DNA of 64,000 nucleotides from Rubrivivax sp. (GTDB lineage: Bacteria > Pseudomonadota > Gammaproteobacteria > Burkholderiales > Burkholderiaceae_C), in contig JAURZK010000113.1 of NCBI GenBank assembly GCA_030653505.1, forward strand, positions 52,541 to 116,540, in the 5' to 3' direction. Positions 63,981-64,000 of the stretch are shown here, piece after piece. Numbering within the stretch: the stretch's first letter is position 1; the number at the start of each line of letters is the position of its first letter. The notes under the pieces were generated by a model. It saw nothing but the letters and a program-made list of their open reading frames with translations. It searched no databases and was not told the DNA's origin. The position numbers and the translations under genes are program-made.

Positions 63981-64000
63981 GGCGGCGGCGATCCCGGCAG
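63952..64000 (+). CDS. Start of an unidentified gene at the window edge
   Basis: ATG at 63,952 opens a frame MAKQVAACRAAAAIPA that runs off the window. GGAGG at 63,936-63,940 lies 11 nt upstream, and the start lies in the loop of the inverted repeat. It is probably the first gene of the element that interrupts tniQ, such as a transposase, but 16 codons are too few to name it. Confidence 0.35.
   Translation, partial: MAKQVAACRAAAAIPA

Larger units (their letters stand above)
10729..64000. mobile_element. Tn7-like transposon (left end inside comEC; right end beyond window)
   Basis: The left boundary at about 10,722-10,729 is shown by the break in comEC and the start of repeated TnsB-type binding sites. 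The tnsA-tnsB-tnsC-tniQ genes at 58,789-63,9xx provide the transposition machinery. All cargo between (about 11.7-58.6 kb) has lower GC than the flank and is almost entirely defence-related. The precise tip and target-site duplication cannot be checked because the right end is outside the window. The first bases TGACAAAC are not the usual TGT of Tn7 relatives, so the tip may be off by a few bases. Confidence 0.85.

Noticed and set aside
10729..64000. CRISPR-associated transposon
   Set aside because: tnsABC and tniQ could suggest one, but there are no Cas genes and no repeat-spacer array in the window.

Overview
The window looks like chromosomal DNA of a high-GC betaproteobacterium, probably Burkholderiales. 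This is inferred from the very GC-rich left flank, its gene set, and the general protein style; no rRNA or tRNA was found to confirm it. A large Tn7-like transposon is inserted into that chromosome. Positions 1 to about 10,728 are host sequence. They hold a leftward locus of alpha-E (fragment), ATP-grasp, transglutaminase, an ATP-grasp/alpha-E fusion and a DUF2126 protein, followed by the 3' part of comEC. The comEC reading frame is broken just upstream of its conserved HLMSISGLH motif, exactly where six TnsB-type repeats begin (10,730-11,021). I take this as the left end of the element.

The rest of the window (about 10,729 to the end) is the element. Its core machinery is at the far right: tnsA, tnsB, tnsC and the start of a tniQ gene whose coding sequence breaks off after about 60 codons, probably at another insertion. 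The right end and the 5' half of comEC lie outside the window. No Cas genes or CRISPR array are visible, so there is nothing to suggest RNA-guided transposition.

The cargo between the left end and tnsA is a dense defence island. From left to right it holds: a small gene behind a structured leader with a boxA-like motif; a HelD-type helicase with an inserted nuclease-like domain; an XRE-type protein; a type I Zorya operon (RHH regulator, zorA, zorB, zorC, zorD); a five-gene DISARM-related operon (DUF1998 helicase, SNF2 helicase, N6-adenine methylase, SMC-like ATPase, HNH nuclease); a WYL (CapW-like) regulator; and a short type II CBASS operon (two small genes, CD-NTase, E2-like protein, S-4TM effector). 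Further right are a DUF2779 nuclease-like protein and a small gene under a LexA-type box. After these comes a divergent pair of two-gene units: a CHAT protease with a membrane protein, and a lipoprotein with a trypsin-like protease. A cold-shock-like gene and a DUF6471 HTH gene lie divergent from tnsA.

Two parts seem least described: the CHAT/trypsin envelope module (49,442-57,704), and the DISARM-related operon that lacks drmC and instead ends in SMC-like and HNH genes. Regulation is also notable. The CBASS leader has a sigma-70-like promoter, an inverted repeat and a perfect boxA antitermination motif, and the DUF6471/tnsA intergenic region has two operator-like palindromes exactly 30 bp apart.
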